The translations under genes and the position numbers were made by a program. Of a DNA stretch of 64,000 bases, positions 25,300 to 33,763 are shown one piece after another. Below the pieces are notes generated by a model that saw nothing but the letters and a program-made list of their open reading frames with translations, did no database searches and was not told the origin of the DNA. Origin of the DNA: Oxalobacteraceae bacterium (GTDB lineage: Bacteria > Pseudomonadota > Gammaproteobacteria > Burkholderiales > Burkholderiaceae_D); the NCBI GenBank assembly GCA_947374865.1, contig CANCDR010000003.1, positions 183,643 to 247,642 on the forward strand, given 5' to 3'. Each line of letters begins with the position of its first letter. Position 1 is the first letter of the stretch.

Positions 25300-26562
25300 A
25301 TGAAAACAATCCCAAATCTGCGCTGGTGGATCTTTGGCACCTTATTGCTGGTCAATCTCGTCAATAACCTGGATCGTCAGGTGCTCGGCCTGGTGGCGCC
25401 GACCTTGCAAAAGGAATTTGACTGGGGTGACTTAGGCTTTGCGCGGGTCGTGGCAGCGTTTCAAATTTCCTTTGCGATCATGAACCTGATATCGGGTCGT
25501 CTGGTGGATCGCATCGGTGTGCGATTGGGACTCGGATTTGCCATTCTCTGGTTTTCAATTGCACAAATCCTGCATGTGTTAGCTCGTGGCGCGATCAGTT
25601 TTGGTTTTGTGCGCGTAGGTCTGGCCTTTGGTGAAGCGCCGGTGTATCCAGCCACGCTCAAAGCGCTGGCGGAGTGGGCGCCGCAGAGCGAACGTAGTGT
25701 GGCCGCCGGCCTGGTACATTTTGGTGTCATGCTGGGTGCGATCGCTGCGCCCCTGTGTATTCCCTGGGCGACGGTCAATTGGGGCTGGCAGTCGGGCTTT
25801 ATTGTGACCGGCTTATTGGGCTTCATGCTGCTCTTGCCCTGGTTTTATATTTACGATAAACCAGAGACGCACCGCCTGATCGGCGATCAGGAGCGCGCAC
25901 TGATTCTGGCCGATCGTCGTGCGCCGTCAGTCAATGCGCAGCATGCATCATGGCTGTCGCTCTTTAAGCATCGTCAGCTGTGGGGCTATGTGGCCTTGCA
26001 GGCCTTCGTTAATCCTGCCTGGTGGTTTATTGTTTATTGGCTGCCTAAATTTCTGGGTGATGCGTTTGGCATCAAGGGTGTCGCCATGACGCCGTATGTC
26101 ACGGCGGTCTATGGCATCGCTGCCGTTGGCGCGATCGTCGGCGGCAGATTATCGGGTCAGTTTTTACGTCGCGGGTATAGCCTGAATCAGGCACGCAAAT
26201 TCTCTTTGCTCCTGTGTGGACTGTGTATGCCGATGGTGATTATCGCGGCCTTTACTAAGTCGGCTTGGCTGGCAGTCTTGTTAATCGGTTTTGCCGCCTT
26301 CATTCATCAAACCTGGACCACGACTGGTGTCGCGATTCTGGCTGATCTTTTTCCGCCCCGGACAGTGGCCTCGGTGGTGGGCATTGGCAGCTTTATTGGC
26401 TCCATCGCCGGCGTATTGGGCGCTGAACTGACTGGCCGTATTTTGGCCGCCAGCCCGGGAAATTATTTGCCAATGTTCCTGTTTGCCGGCTTCACGTATC
26501 TTTTCGCAACGCTCACCCTGCATTTGCTGAGCCCACGGCTGGCGCCAGTGTCTGATCTATAG
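25300..26562 (+). CDS. MFS transporter, ACS/hexuronate type
   Basis: 420 aa with 12 predicted membrane segments. NNLDRQVLGLVAPTLQKEF after TM1 and the first-half layout match the ExuT-like branch of anion:cation symporters that take up sugar acids and aromatic acids. CTGGAG precedes the ATG. It is the first gene of the + strand unit divergent from cassette B and is followed by a hairpin and then the TonB receptor gene. Confidence 0.9.
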   Translation: MKTIPNLRWWIFGTLLLVNLVNNLDRQVLGLVAPTLQKEFDWGDLGFARVVAAFQISFAIMNLISGRLVDRIGVRLGLGFAILWFSIAQILHVLARGAISFGFVRVGLAFGEAPVYPATLKALAEWAPQSERSVAAGLVHFGVMLGAIAAPLCIPWATVNWGWQSGFIVTGLLGFMLLLPWFYIYDKPETHRLIGDQERALILADRRAPSVNAQHASWLSLFKHRQLWGYVALQAFVNPAWWFIVYWLPKFLGDAFGIKGVAMTPYVTAVYGIAAVGAIVGGRLSGQFLRRGYSLNQARKFSLLLCGLCMPMVIIAAFTKSAWLAVLLIGFAAFIHQTWTTTGVAILADLFPPRTVASVVGIGSFIGSIAGVLGAELTGRILAASPGNYLPMFLFAGFTYLFATLTLHLLSPRLAPVSDL

Positions 26563-26571
26563 ACTACCGTT

Positions 26572-26600
26572 CTTGCTGACATGAAGGTCGTGTCAGCAAG
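26572..26600. terminator. 10-bp perfect hairpin after the MFS gene
   Basis: CTTGCTGACA (26572-26581) pairs with TGTCAGCAAG (26591-26600) across a 9-nt loop, 10 bp after the MFS stop. No T-run follows, so this may attenuate or punctuate transcription before the receptor gene. Confidence 0.55.
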
Positions 26601-26643
26601 GGGTTCGTCACGCAAAAATAAATAACGTTGATAATAGAATAGA

Positions 26644-26683
26644 TATGATTCATAATCGCAAAAAATAAATATTATGAATCATA
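26644..26683. promoter_or_regulatory. 13-bp perfect inverted repeat upstream of the TonB receptor gene
   Basis: TATGATTCATAAT (26644-26656) and ATTATGAATCATA (26671-26683) are exact reverse complements separated by 14 bp of A-rich sequence. The dyad ends 37 bp before the receptor ATG, where an operator or a 5'UTR hairpin controlling the receptor would be expected. Confidence 0.7.
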
Positions 26684-26720
26684 AGCAAATTCAGATAAAT
26701 CATTTTCACAAGGAGACGCC

Positions 26721-29576
26721 ATGAAAAAATCCTCATATCAATCACCATTTTTAATCACACCTCTGCGCGCCAACGTATTGCTGGCCCTCGGCTTACTCAG
26801 CCTGTCTGGCGCCAGTGCGATGGCGCAAAGTGCCAGCAGCGCACCGGATGCCGCCGACAATACTGCCTCGATCGTCGTGACCGGCACCAGCATTCGTGGC
26901 GTAGCGCCGACCGGTTCGGCATCCTTGTCGATCGGTGCCAAGGAAATCCAGGCATCTGGCCTGACTACCGCGGTCGATATCGTGCGTTCGCTGCCGCAGA
27001 TTCAAAACATCGGTGCTGATGAAACGCGCACCAGCGGTCGTGATGGCGCCGCAGACAATACCGGTAAAGGTTCCGCCATCAATCTGCGCGGACTCGGTAA
27101 TAATGCCACCCTCATGTTGGTCGATGGCCGGCGTATTGCACCAAACGGCACGGCCAGTGCGTTTGGCGATCCAAACCAGATCCCTGCCATCGCGCTCGAG
27201 CGCATTGAAGTCGTTACCGACGGCGCGTCCGGCGTCTACGGTTCGGACGCAGTCGCCGGTGTGGTTAACCTGATCCTGCGCAAAGGCTATGACGGTGTTC
27301 TCGGTTCGGCCACGCAGACGGGGAATGGCAAATACAAGCAGTCGCAAACCAGCGTCCTGGCCGGTAAGGATTTTGAAAAGGGCGGCCTCGTCGTCGCCTA
27401 TCAATACCAGAATCGCAGTTCGATGTTGCAAGGCGATAGTATCTATATGCGTGCCGATCAGCGTGCTCTGGGTGGTAACGATGCGCGCCTGAATGGCACG
27501 ACGACGACCCCAGGACCAGCCTCAGGCAATATCATCGCCGGCTCCGGCGCCACCGCCAAACTGTACGGTGTGCCAGCGACGACGAGTGGTATTCCAACGC
27601 TGGCGCAAATCACCGCCGGACAAAATGTACTGAACCTGGTCGATACGTCCGACTACGTGGATTACCTGCCCGCCATGAGCCGGCACAGTGCGACGGTATT
27701 TGGCGACTTTAACTTTAACAGCGATACCAAGGCCTTTGTGGAAGGCTTTTATAATCGCCGTGACTCTGAAGCGCGCACCTATCCCACCAGCAGCATCACC
27801 GTCAAACCGAATACGCCATTTTATGTGGCCGGTGTGCCAGGCGCTTCGACCACGACCGGTTACACCATCCAGTATCCGCTGTATGCGTCCTTCGGACCGA
27901 CCGTTAATACCTACCCGGAACGCAGCGGTGCGCTCACCGCCGGACTGGAACATCGTCTGGCGAACGACTGGAAACTGGGGACCTACACGACCTATTCTGC
28001 CACCAGCCTGTGTAACTGCACGCCGGCGGTCAATAGTACGATTTTGCAGGCACTGGTCGATAAGGGACAATTTAATCCTTACGTCACAACGCCACAGTCG
28101 ACGAGCATTTTGTCGCAGTTACGCGAAGTGGCTCGCCAGGCGGTCGAGACACGCTTGAGAGACTTCGGCGCCAAAATCGATGGCGCTTTGGGTGAGCTGC
28201 CCGGTGGTGTCGTACGGGCTGCGTTCGGTCTGGAGCATACCAATTCCTTCCAGTCGCTGATTCGTATTGGCGCCGACCGCATCACTAATCCTGTTATCCC
28301 GCTCGGTACACCAGCGCCGGGCGTGGCCTATACAGTGGTACCAACGGCGGTCTATACCGCGTCGCGTGATACCCAGGCCAGCCGCAATATTGATGCTGCT
28401 TACGCCGAAGTGTATCTGCCGCTATTTAAACAGCTCGATCTGAGCGTGGCAGTGCGTCATGACCGCTATTCCGATGTCGGTGGCACGACCAATCCAAAAA
28501 TAGGCGCGAACTGGAAGCCGACCAAGGACTTGAACGTGCGCGCAAGCTGGGGCACATCTTTCCGTGCACCGAGTCTGCCGGAAAGTAATCCAAACGTGCA
28601 GGGTGGTGTGCGTAGTTTTGCCTTCGCCAATGGTGCTGGCGACGCGACGATCGGTCTGACAAACACTGCCAGTGGCACGACCAACGGTCTGTTACTGGAC
28701 GGTGGCAATTCGGCCTTGAAACCAGAGAGCGCAAAAACCTTTTCCTTTGGTGCCGACTTTAAACCGGATTGGGCGCCTGGTCTGAAGCTCTCGGGTACTT
28801 ACTACAATGTGAATTACAAAGACCGTATCGAATCACTCAGCGGTATCTACGCCAGCTTCCTCGCTACCCCTCAAAATCGCGTCTTGTATGCGCCTTTCAT
28901 CGTGGCCGCACCGCAGCCTGCGAGCTGTGTTGAGGGCGTACAGTCGACCTATAATCCAATCTATCTGCCGTATATTAATAATCCAAATTTTGTCTTGTCG
29001 ACGATTGCGCAATGTTCTTTGAAGGTGATCTACAACGCGCAAAATGCCAATCTGGGTGACTTGAATCAAAACGGTATTGATGCCAGTGCCGACTACCGCT
29101 TCCGTAGCGATGGAAACGAGTGGCAGATTGGCGGATCTCTGACCAAGATTCTTAATTTGAAGCGTCAGCTTTCGCCGGTTTCCGGTTTGACCGATGTGCT
29201 CGATACGATCCAATTCCCGGTCTCTACCCGCGCCCGCGCTACCTTGGGATGGCGTCACGATGGCTTGACCGCCAACTTGTTCACAAACTATACCGGCGGC
29301 TATACCAATAACGCACCGATTACTGTTGCTGGCGTTGTGCAGCCGTTTTCGCAGGTGCCAGCCTGGACGACGTTTGATCTGATGGTCAGTTACGACACCG
29401 GCAAGGCAGCGCTGACGCCGATGCTGGGCGATGTGCGGGTTGCATTGAGCGTGCAAAACCTGACGGCTAAAGCGCCGCCGGTGGTACTGTCGAGCGCCTC
29501 GACATTCGCCTTTGACAGCCAGAATGCGAATCCACTCGGTCGCGTCGTCAGCTTGTCGGTCACGAAGGGCTTTTGA
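26721..29576 (+). CDS. TonB-dependent receptor
   Basis: 951-residue outer-membrane receptor. Signal peptide about 1-35 (SGASAMAQS), SIVVTGTSIRGV as the TonB-box-like segment, plug with INLRGLGNNATLMLVDGRR and GASGVYGSDAVAGVVNLIL, then a barrel ending VVSLSVTKGF. AAGGAG lies 7 bp before the ATG. It is paralogous to the receptor cut at the left edge. The next MFS gene starts within a few bases of its stop, so uptake across both membranes is co-expressed with the esterase and CoA-transferase further along. Confidence 0.96.
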   Translation: MKKSSYQSPFLITPLRANVLLALGLLSLSGASAMAQSASSAPDAADNTASIVVTGTSIRGVAPTGSASLSIGAKEIQASGLTTAVDIVRSLPQIQNIGADETRTSGRDGAADNTGKGSAINLRGLGNNATLMLVDGRRIAPNGTASAFGDPNQIPAIALERIEVVTDGASGVYGSDAVAGVVNLILRKGYDGVLGSATQTGNGKYKQSQTSVLAGKDFEKGGLVVAYQYQNRSSMLQGDSIYMRADQRALGGNDARLNGTTTTPGPASGNIIAGSGATAKLYGVPATTSGIPTLAQITAGQNVLNLVDTSDYVDYLPAMSRHSATVFGDFNFNSDTKAFVEGFYNRRDSEARTYPTSSITVKPNTPFYVAGVPGASTTTGYTIQYPLYASFGPTVNTYPERSGALTAGLEHRLANDWKLGTYTTYSATSLCNCTPAVNSTILQALVDKGQFNPYVTTPQSTSILSQLREVARQAVETRLRDFGAKIDGALGELPGGVVRAAFGLEHTNSFQSLIRIGADRITNPVIPLGTPAPGVAYTVVPTAVYTASRDTQASRNIDAAYAEVYLPLFKQLDLSVAVRHDRYSDVGGTTNPKIGANWKPTKDLNVRASWGTSFRAPSLPESNPNVQGGVRSFAFANGAGDATIGLTNTASGTTNGLLLDGGNSALKPESAKTFSFGADFKPDWAPGLKLSGTYYNVNYKDRIESLSGIYASFLATPQNRVLYAPFIVAAPQPASCVEGVQSTYNPIYLPYINNPNFVLSTIAQCSLKVIYNAQNANLGDLNQNGIDASADYRFRSDGNEWQIGGSLTKILNLKRQLSPVSGLTDVLDTIQFPVSTRARATLGWRHDGLTANLFTNYTGGYTNNAPITVAGVVQPFSQVPAWTTFDLMVSYDTGKAALTPMLGDVRVALSVQNLTAKAPPVVLSSASTFAFDSQNANPLGRVVSLSVTKGF

Positions 29577-29578
29577 GT

Positions 29579-31039
29579 ATGACAGCGGCAGCGCCATCAT
29601 CAACATTGGCATCAGCACCAGCATCAGCGCCCCCGGGCTCACTGGCCGATGTGGCGGGACGGCTGGAACGGCTGCCGCTGTCCTGGCCGATCGGTAAGTT
29701 GATTCTGGCGCTGTCGCTGGGCTGTTTTTTCGAAAATTATTTTTTGCAGATGACGGCTTTCATCGCGCCAGGCATGATTCAAAGTGGCGTCTATGTCAGC
29801 AAGGCGGCAGGATTTTTCGATACCCATTCGATTGGTTTTTTTATCCTGTCCGGCTTTGCCGGCATGTTGGTCGGCTCGTCCCTGTTCGGATTTTTTGCCG
29901 ACCGGTTTGGCCGCCGGCCGATGTTCGTCTGGTCCATGCTGTGGTACAGCGCAACGACGGCCATGATGGCGCTGCAGGACGACGCCATCGGAATGAACTT
30001 CTGGCGTTTTCTCTCCAGTATCGGCTTGGGGCTCGAGCTGGTCGTGGTGAATACCTACGTTACCGAACTGGTCGCCAGTCGTATTCGCGGCCGTGCCGTG
30101 GCGATCTATCAGGTGATCGCGCTGTCAGCGGTGCCGCTCTCGGCGTTCGTCGCTTTTCAGCTCATGCCGATCGCCCCTTGGGGTATTCCGGGCTGGCGTT
30201 GGGTCATGTGGCTGGGCGTACTGTGTGTGGTGCTGATCTGGTGGCTGCGTCGGCGTTTGCCGGAAAGCCCGCGCTGGCTGGCAGTGATGGGGCGCCATGC
30301 CGAGGCCGATGCGGTAGTCGCGCAAATAGAACGTGATGTGGTCGCACATTCCGGAAAGCCGCTGGCACCAGTGGTAACGATGGTGAGCGATCAGGCATCA
30401 GTGACTGTTTCAAAAGACGTGCAAGAGGCCGGATCCTACGCCGACCTGTTTCGCGCACCTTACCGACGTCGTACCTGCATGTTTATCATTCAGCAGTTAT
30501 TTATGCCGATTGCTTTTTATGGCTTTGCTGCCTGGGTGCCTACGCTGCTGATCGCCAAAGGCATCGCCGTTACGCAGAGCCTGTTTTACGCTTTTCTGAT
30601 CGCCCTGGCGCAGCCGCTCAGCCCCTTCATCATGCTTCTGTTTGCTGACCGTTTCGACCGTAAATGGCAGATTGCCTTTGGCGGCTTTGCCAGCATGATT
30701 TTGATCCTCGGTTTTGCATTACAGACCAATCCAGTGCTGGTCGTTTTATTTGGCATCGCAGTGACTTTCTCCAAGACCATCATCACCACCGCGGTGGCCT
30801 GTTATATGCCGGAATGCTATCCGACCCATATTCGAGGTCGCGGTCATGGACTGGTGTATGGCGTCAGCCGCGTGATGGCGGCACTCTCCGGGCCGATCAT
30901 CGCCTTTACGCTGGCCGGCTATGGCATTCTTGGCGTCTCTACGCTGATCGGTGTCTGCTTTGCCGTGGTCGCCGGGATCACGATGCTGCTCGGTCCGCGG
31001 GTGCATGGACGACTGCTCGAACAAATCAATCCATCGTGA
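29579..31039 (+). CDS. MFS transporter, sugar-porter/AAHS-like
   Basis: 486 aa from the ATG at 29579, which has AAGGG 9 bp upstream; a TTG at 29573 overlapping the receptor stop is an alternative. The loop FADRFGRRPMF between TM2 and TM3 is the hallmark of the sugar-porter and aromatic-acid:H+ symporter families; RLPESPRW after TM6 also fits. Its stop shares one base with the start of the tannase-type gene (TGATG). A good candidate carrier for the acid that this esterase releases. Confidence 0.9.
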   Translation: MTAAAPSSTLASAPASAPPGSLADVAGRLERLPLSWPIGKLILALSLGCFFENYFLQMTAFIAPGMIQSGVYVSKAAGFFDTHSIGFFILSGFAGMLVGSSLFGFFADRFGRRPMFVWSMLWYSATTAMMALQDDAIGMNFWRFLSSIGLGLELVVVNTYVTELVASRIRGRAVAIYQVIALSAVPLSAFVAFQLMPIAPWGIPGWRWVMWLGVLCVVLIWWLRRRLPESPRWLAVMGRHAEADAVVAQIERDVVAHSGKPLAPVVTMVSDQASVTVSKDVQEAGSYADLFRAPYRRRTCMFIIQQLFMPIAFYGFAAWVPTLLIAKGIAVTQSLFYAFLIALAQPLSPFIMLLFADRFDRKWQIAFGGFASMILILGFALQTNPVLVVLFGIAVTFSKTIITTAVACYMPECYPTHIRGRGHGLVYGVSRVMAALSGPIIAFTLAGYGILGVSTLIGVCFAVVAGITMLLGPRVHGRLLEQINPS

Positions 31040-32601
31040 TGCGGCGCGCAGGTTTCGATTACCATTTCCCTGCCGTCGGCACCGCCATGGCTTGTGCACT
31101 TGGCATTGCACTCGGCATTGTGGGGCTGGCTCAAGCCGACGAATGCAGTGCATTCCTGAGTCACACCGCCACCGCCGAAGTGCGCCTGACCCACGCCGAA
31201 TCCGTCAGTCAGTCGCAGCGATGGTCGGACCGGGAAAATAAATCCAAAGACCCTGTCGGCGCGGATTTCTGTCGGCTGACCGGCACGATCGAACAAGAAA
31301 TCGGCTTTGAGCTCTGGCTTCCCCTGCGCAGTCAATGGAATGGCAAGCTGCTGGCAGCAGGCGTAGGTGGCGAAGCCGGCACCCTCAATTATGCCGACAT
31401 GGCGCGCGGTGTGCGGCGCGGTTATGCCAGCGCCTCGACCGACACCGGGCACCGCATCGAAGACACCGACTGGGCGCTCAAGCGGCCAGACCGGCGGGCG
31501 AATTTTGCTGCGCGCGCCAATCATCTGCTGGCAGAAAAATCCAAGGCCTTGATCAGCGCCTATTATCAACGTGCAGCCCAACACGCTTATTTTGTCGGCT
31601 GCTCTGGCGGCGGACGTGAAGGGCTCAAGGAATTACAGTCTTATCCGAATGATTTCGACGGCATCCTGGCCGGCGGTGCAGGGCCTGACCAACTCGCTGT
31701 CAGCATGCGCTTACTGTGGTCCCAGTATGTACTCGGTCCGCGCATGGCTGCTGTGATCGATACGCCGGTCTGGAAGCGGGTGGCTGAGGCGGGCATCAAG
31801 GCATGCGATGCCGACGACGGTGTACGCGATGGGGTCGTAGAAAATCCTGCTGCCTGCCGTTTCGATCCGGCGGTTTTGCAATGCAAAGCAGGGCAAAGCA
31901 GCGACTGCCTCAACGATGCGCAGTTAAGCGCCGTCAAAACTATCTTCGCGCCGCTGGTGGATGAGAACGGCCGCGCGCTTGACGAAGGTATCTTGCCCGG
32001 TGTTGCCATCACCATGATGCCGCGATCAGCGTTTGCCTTCTCGCTGTTTGGTAAAGTGGTCCATGAGGATGCGAACTGGGATCCGCAAGGCCTGCACATC
32101 GCTCGCGATCATGCGGCAGCGCGCCGTGCATGGCCCGATTTGCCGAACGACCGGACCGACATCAGCGCCTTTCGCGACCGCGGTGGTAAAGTCATCACCT
32201 ATCACGGCTGGCTTGATCCCTGGATTCTGGCGCAGCTGCCGATCAATTATTTTCGCCAGGTGAACCGAGAGCTGGGCGATACCAGCAATTTCTTCCGGCT
32301 ATTCATGGTGCCGGGTATGGGGCACTGCCGTGGCGGTGCCGGTACCGACCACTTCGGTGGTGCCGGTGCCGATTCCCCAATCATCGATGCGCAACATGAC
32401 ATGCTTTCCGCGCTCGAAGCCTGGGTCGAACAAGGGCAGGCGCCCAAGTACATCATCGCCTCGAAGGTCGAAGATACGCGCGTAACGCGTACCCGGCCAC
32501 TGTGTCCGTTCCCGCAGCAGGCAGTTTATCACGGCAGCGGATCAAGTGATGAGGCTGTCAATTTCGTCTGTCAAAACAAGGAAACACCGCATGACCGATA
32601 A
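31039..32601 (+). CDS. Secreted tannase/feruloyl esterase family enzyme
   Basis: 520 aa with a signal peptide (about 1-33, GLAQADEC). The family's CS-D-HC arrangement is complete: GCSGGGR with C188 and nucleophile S189, GWLDPW with D393, and GHCRGG with H429 and C430; C188-C430 would form the disulfide that links Ser and His loops. Such enzymes cleave gallate, ferulate or related aromatic esters, or MHET. The start ATG shares a base with the MFS stop, and the CoA-transferase start lies inside its 3' end (32591), so hydrolysis, uptake and CoA activation are coupled. Confidence 0.93.
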   Translation: MRRAGFDYHFPAVGTAMACALGIALGIVGLAQADECSAFLSHTATAEVRLTHAESVSQSQRWSDRENKSKDPVGADFCRLTGTIEQEIGFELWLPLRSQWNGKLLAAGVGGEAGTLNYADMARGVRRGYASASTDTGHRIEDTDWALKRPDRRANFAARANHLLAEKSKALISAYYQRAAQHAYFVGCSGGGREGLKELQSYPNDFDGILAGGAGPDQLAVSMRLLWSQYVLGPRMAAVIDTPVWKRVAEAGIKACDADDGVRDGVVENPAACRFDPAVLQCKAGQSSDCLNDAQLSAVKTIFAPLVDENGRALDEGILPGVAITMMPRSAFAFSLFGKVVHEDANWDPQGLHIARDHAAARRAWPDLPNDRTDISAFRDRGGKVITYHGWLDPWILAQLPINYFRQVNRELGDTSNFFRLFMVPGMGHCRGGAGTDHFGGAGADSPIIDAQHDMLSALEAWVEQGQAPKYIIASKVEDTRVTRTRPLCPFPQQAVYHGSGSSDEAVNFVCQNKETPHDR

Positions 32602-33763
32602 TCATTTAGCGCCCCTCGCAGGCATCCGCGTCATCGATTTAACGCATGCCTTTGCCGGTCCCTTTGCGACCTATCATTTAGGCTTGATGGGTGCCGAAGT
32701 GATCAAGGTAGAAGCGCCGGGCGGAGATGAATTCCGTGGCTGGCGTGAAGCGACTTTTGCTCAAGCCAACGCGGGTAAGCGTTCAATCGTGCTCGATCTC
32801 AAACAGCCCGAAGGGCTCGATATCCTCTACCGTCTGGTCAAGGACGCCGATGTGCTCACCGAAAATCTGCGTCCGGGTGCAGCCGCCAAACTGGGCATCG
32901 ACTGGGAAAAACTTAAGTCCATCAATCCGCGTTTGATTTTTTGTTCGGTCAGTGGCTATGGGCAGTCAGGCGAATTGCGCGACCGGCCAGCCATGGAATG
33001 GTCGGTGCAGGCGATGTCTGGATTGAATGCGCTGTATGTTGATCAGAATGCGCCCGCCACGACTCTCGGCCTGTCGATACTCGATCCCTTCGCCGGCTAC
33101 ATGGCATTTGCCGCCATCATGGCCGCCATTCTGCAACGACAAAAGACCGGTATCGGTCAGCGTATCGACATTGGCATGTTCGATGCCGCCTGGGTGCTGG
33201 GCGCCGGTTCGGTCACCGATGTGCTCAATGGTGATACGCCGGTATCGATGCTGACACGGCCCAATTCGGCGCGCTTCATGTGTCGCGACCGCCGCCTTTT
33301 CATCAGCTTCATCTGGCCCAAATGGTTCGCCTCCCTGTGCGATGCCTTCGGCGCACCTGAGCTGGCGAGCGATCCGCGCTTTGCCACGCCGGCGGCGATG
33401 CAGGCCAATGGCGCGGCGCTGATTGAGGCAGTCGAAGGCCATCTGGCCAAGCGCGACGCAGCCGATTGGGCGGCTGAATTATCCCGGCGCGGGATTCCTG
33501 CCAGTCCTATCTGCAGCATCGATGAAGCAGCGCTCTGGCCGCAAGTCCGCGCACGGCGTCTGCTTGAAACGGCGCAGTTGGATCGAGCCAACGCCAGTCT
33601 GGAGATCGTCGGTTCGGGTATCGTGTTTGAACATAACGGTCCGCGCTTAAGGGGTCCGCTGCCGGCATTGGGCGAATTTACGCTTGAAACCCTGCAAGGC
33701 CTGGGTTACGATGCGGCCGAAATCGCCGCATTGGCAGAGGCGGGCGTGATCGCGTTTTCATAA
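32591..33763 (+). CDS. Class III CoA-transferase (CaiB/BaiF family), third copy
   Basis: 390 aa from the ATG at 32591, chosen because family members begin about 10 residues before GIRVIDLTHAFAGPFATYHLGLMG; it overlaps the esterase gene by 11 bp. ENLRPGAAAKLGIDW and catalytic D165 (LSILDPFAGY) are present. It ends the + strand operon and overlaps the convergent class I CoA-transferase-like gene by 6 bp. It is likely to activate the acid set free by the esterase. Confidence 0.94.
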   Translation: MTDNHLAPLAGIRVIDLTHAFAGPFATYHLGLMGAEVIKVEAPGGDEFRGWREATFAQANAGKRSIVLDLKQPEGLDILYRLVKDADVLTENLRPGAAAKLGIDWEKLKSINPRLIFCSVSGYGQSGELRDRPAMEWSVQAMSGLNALYVDQNAPATTLGLSILDPFAGYMAFAAIMAAILQRQKTGIGQRIDIGMFDAAWVLGAGSVTDVLNGDTPVSMLTRPNSARFMCRDRRLFISFIWPKWFASLCDAFGAPELASDPRFATPAAMQANGAALIEAVEGHLAKRDAADWAAELSRRGIPASPICSIDEAALWPQVRARRLLETAQLDRANASLEIVGSGIVFEHNGPRLRGPLPALGEFTLETLQGLGYDAAEIAALAEAGVIAFS

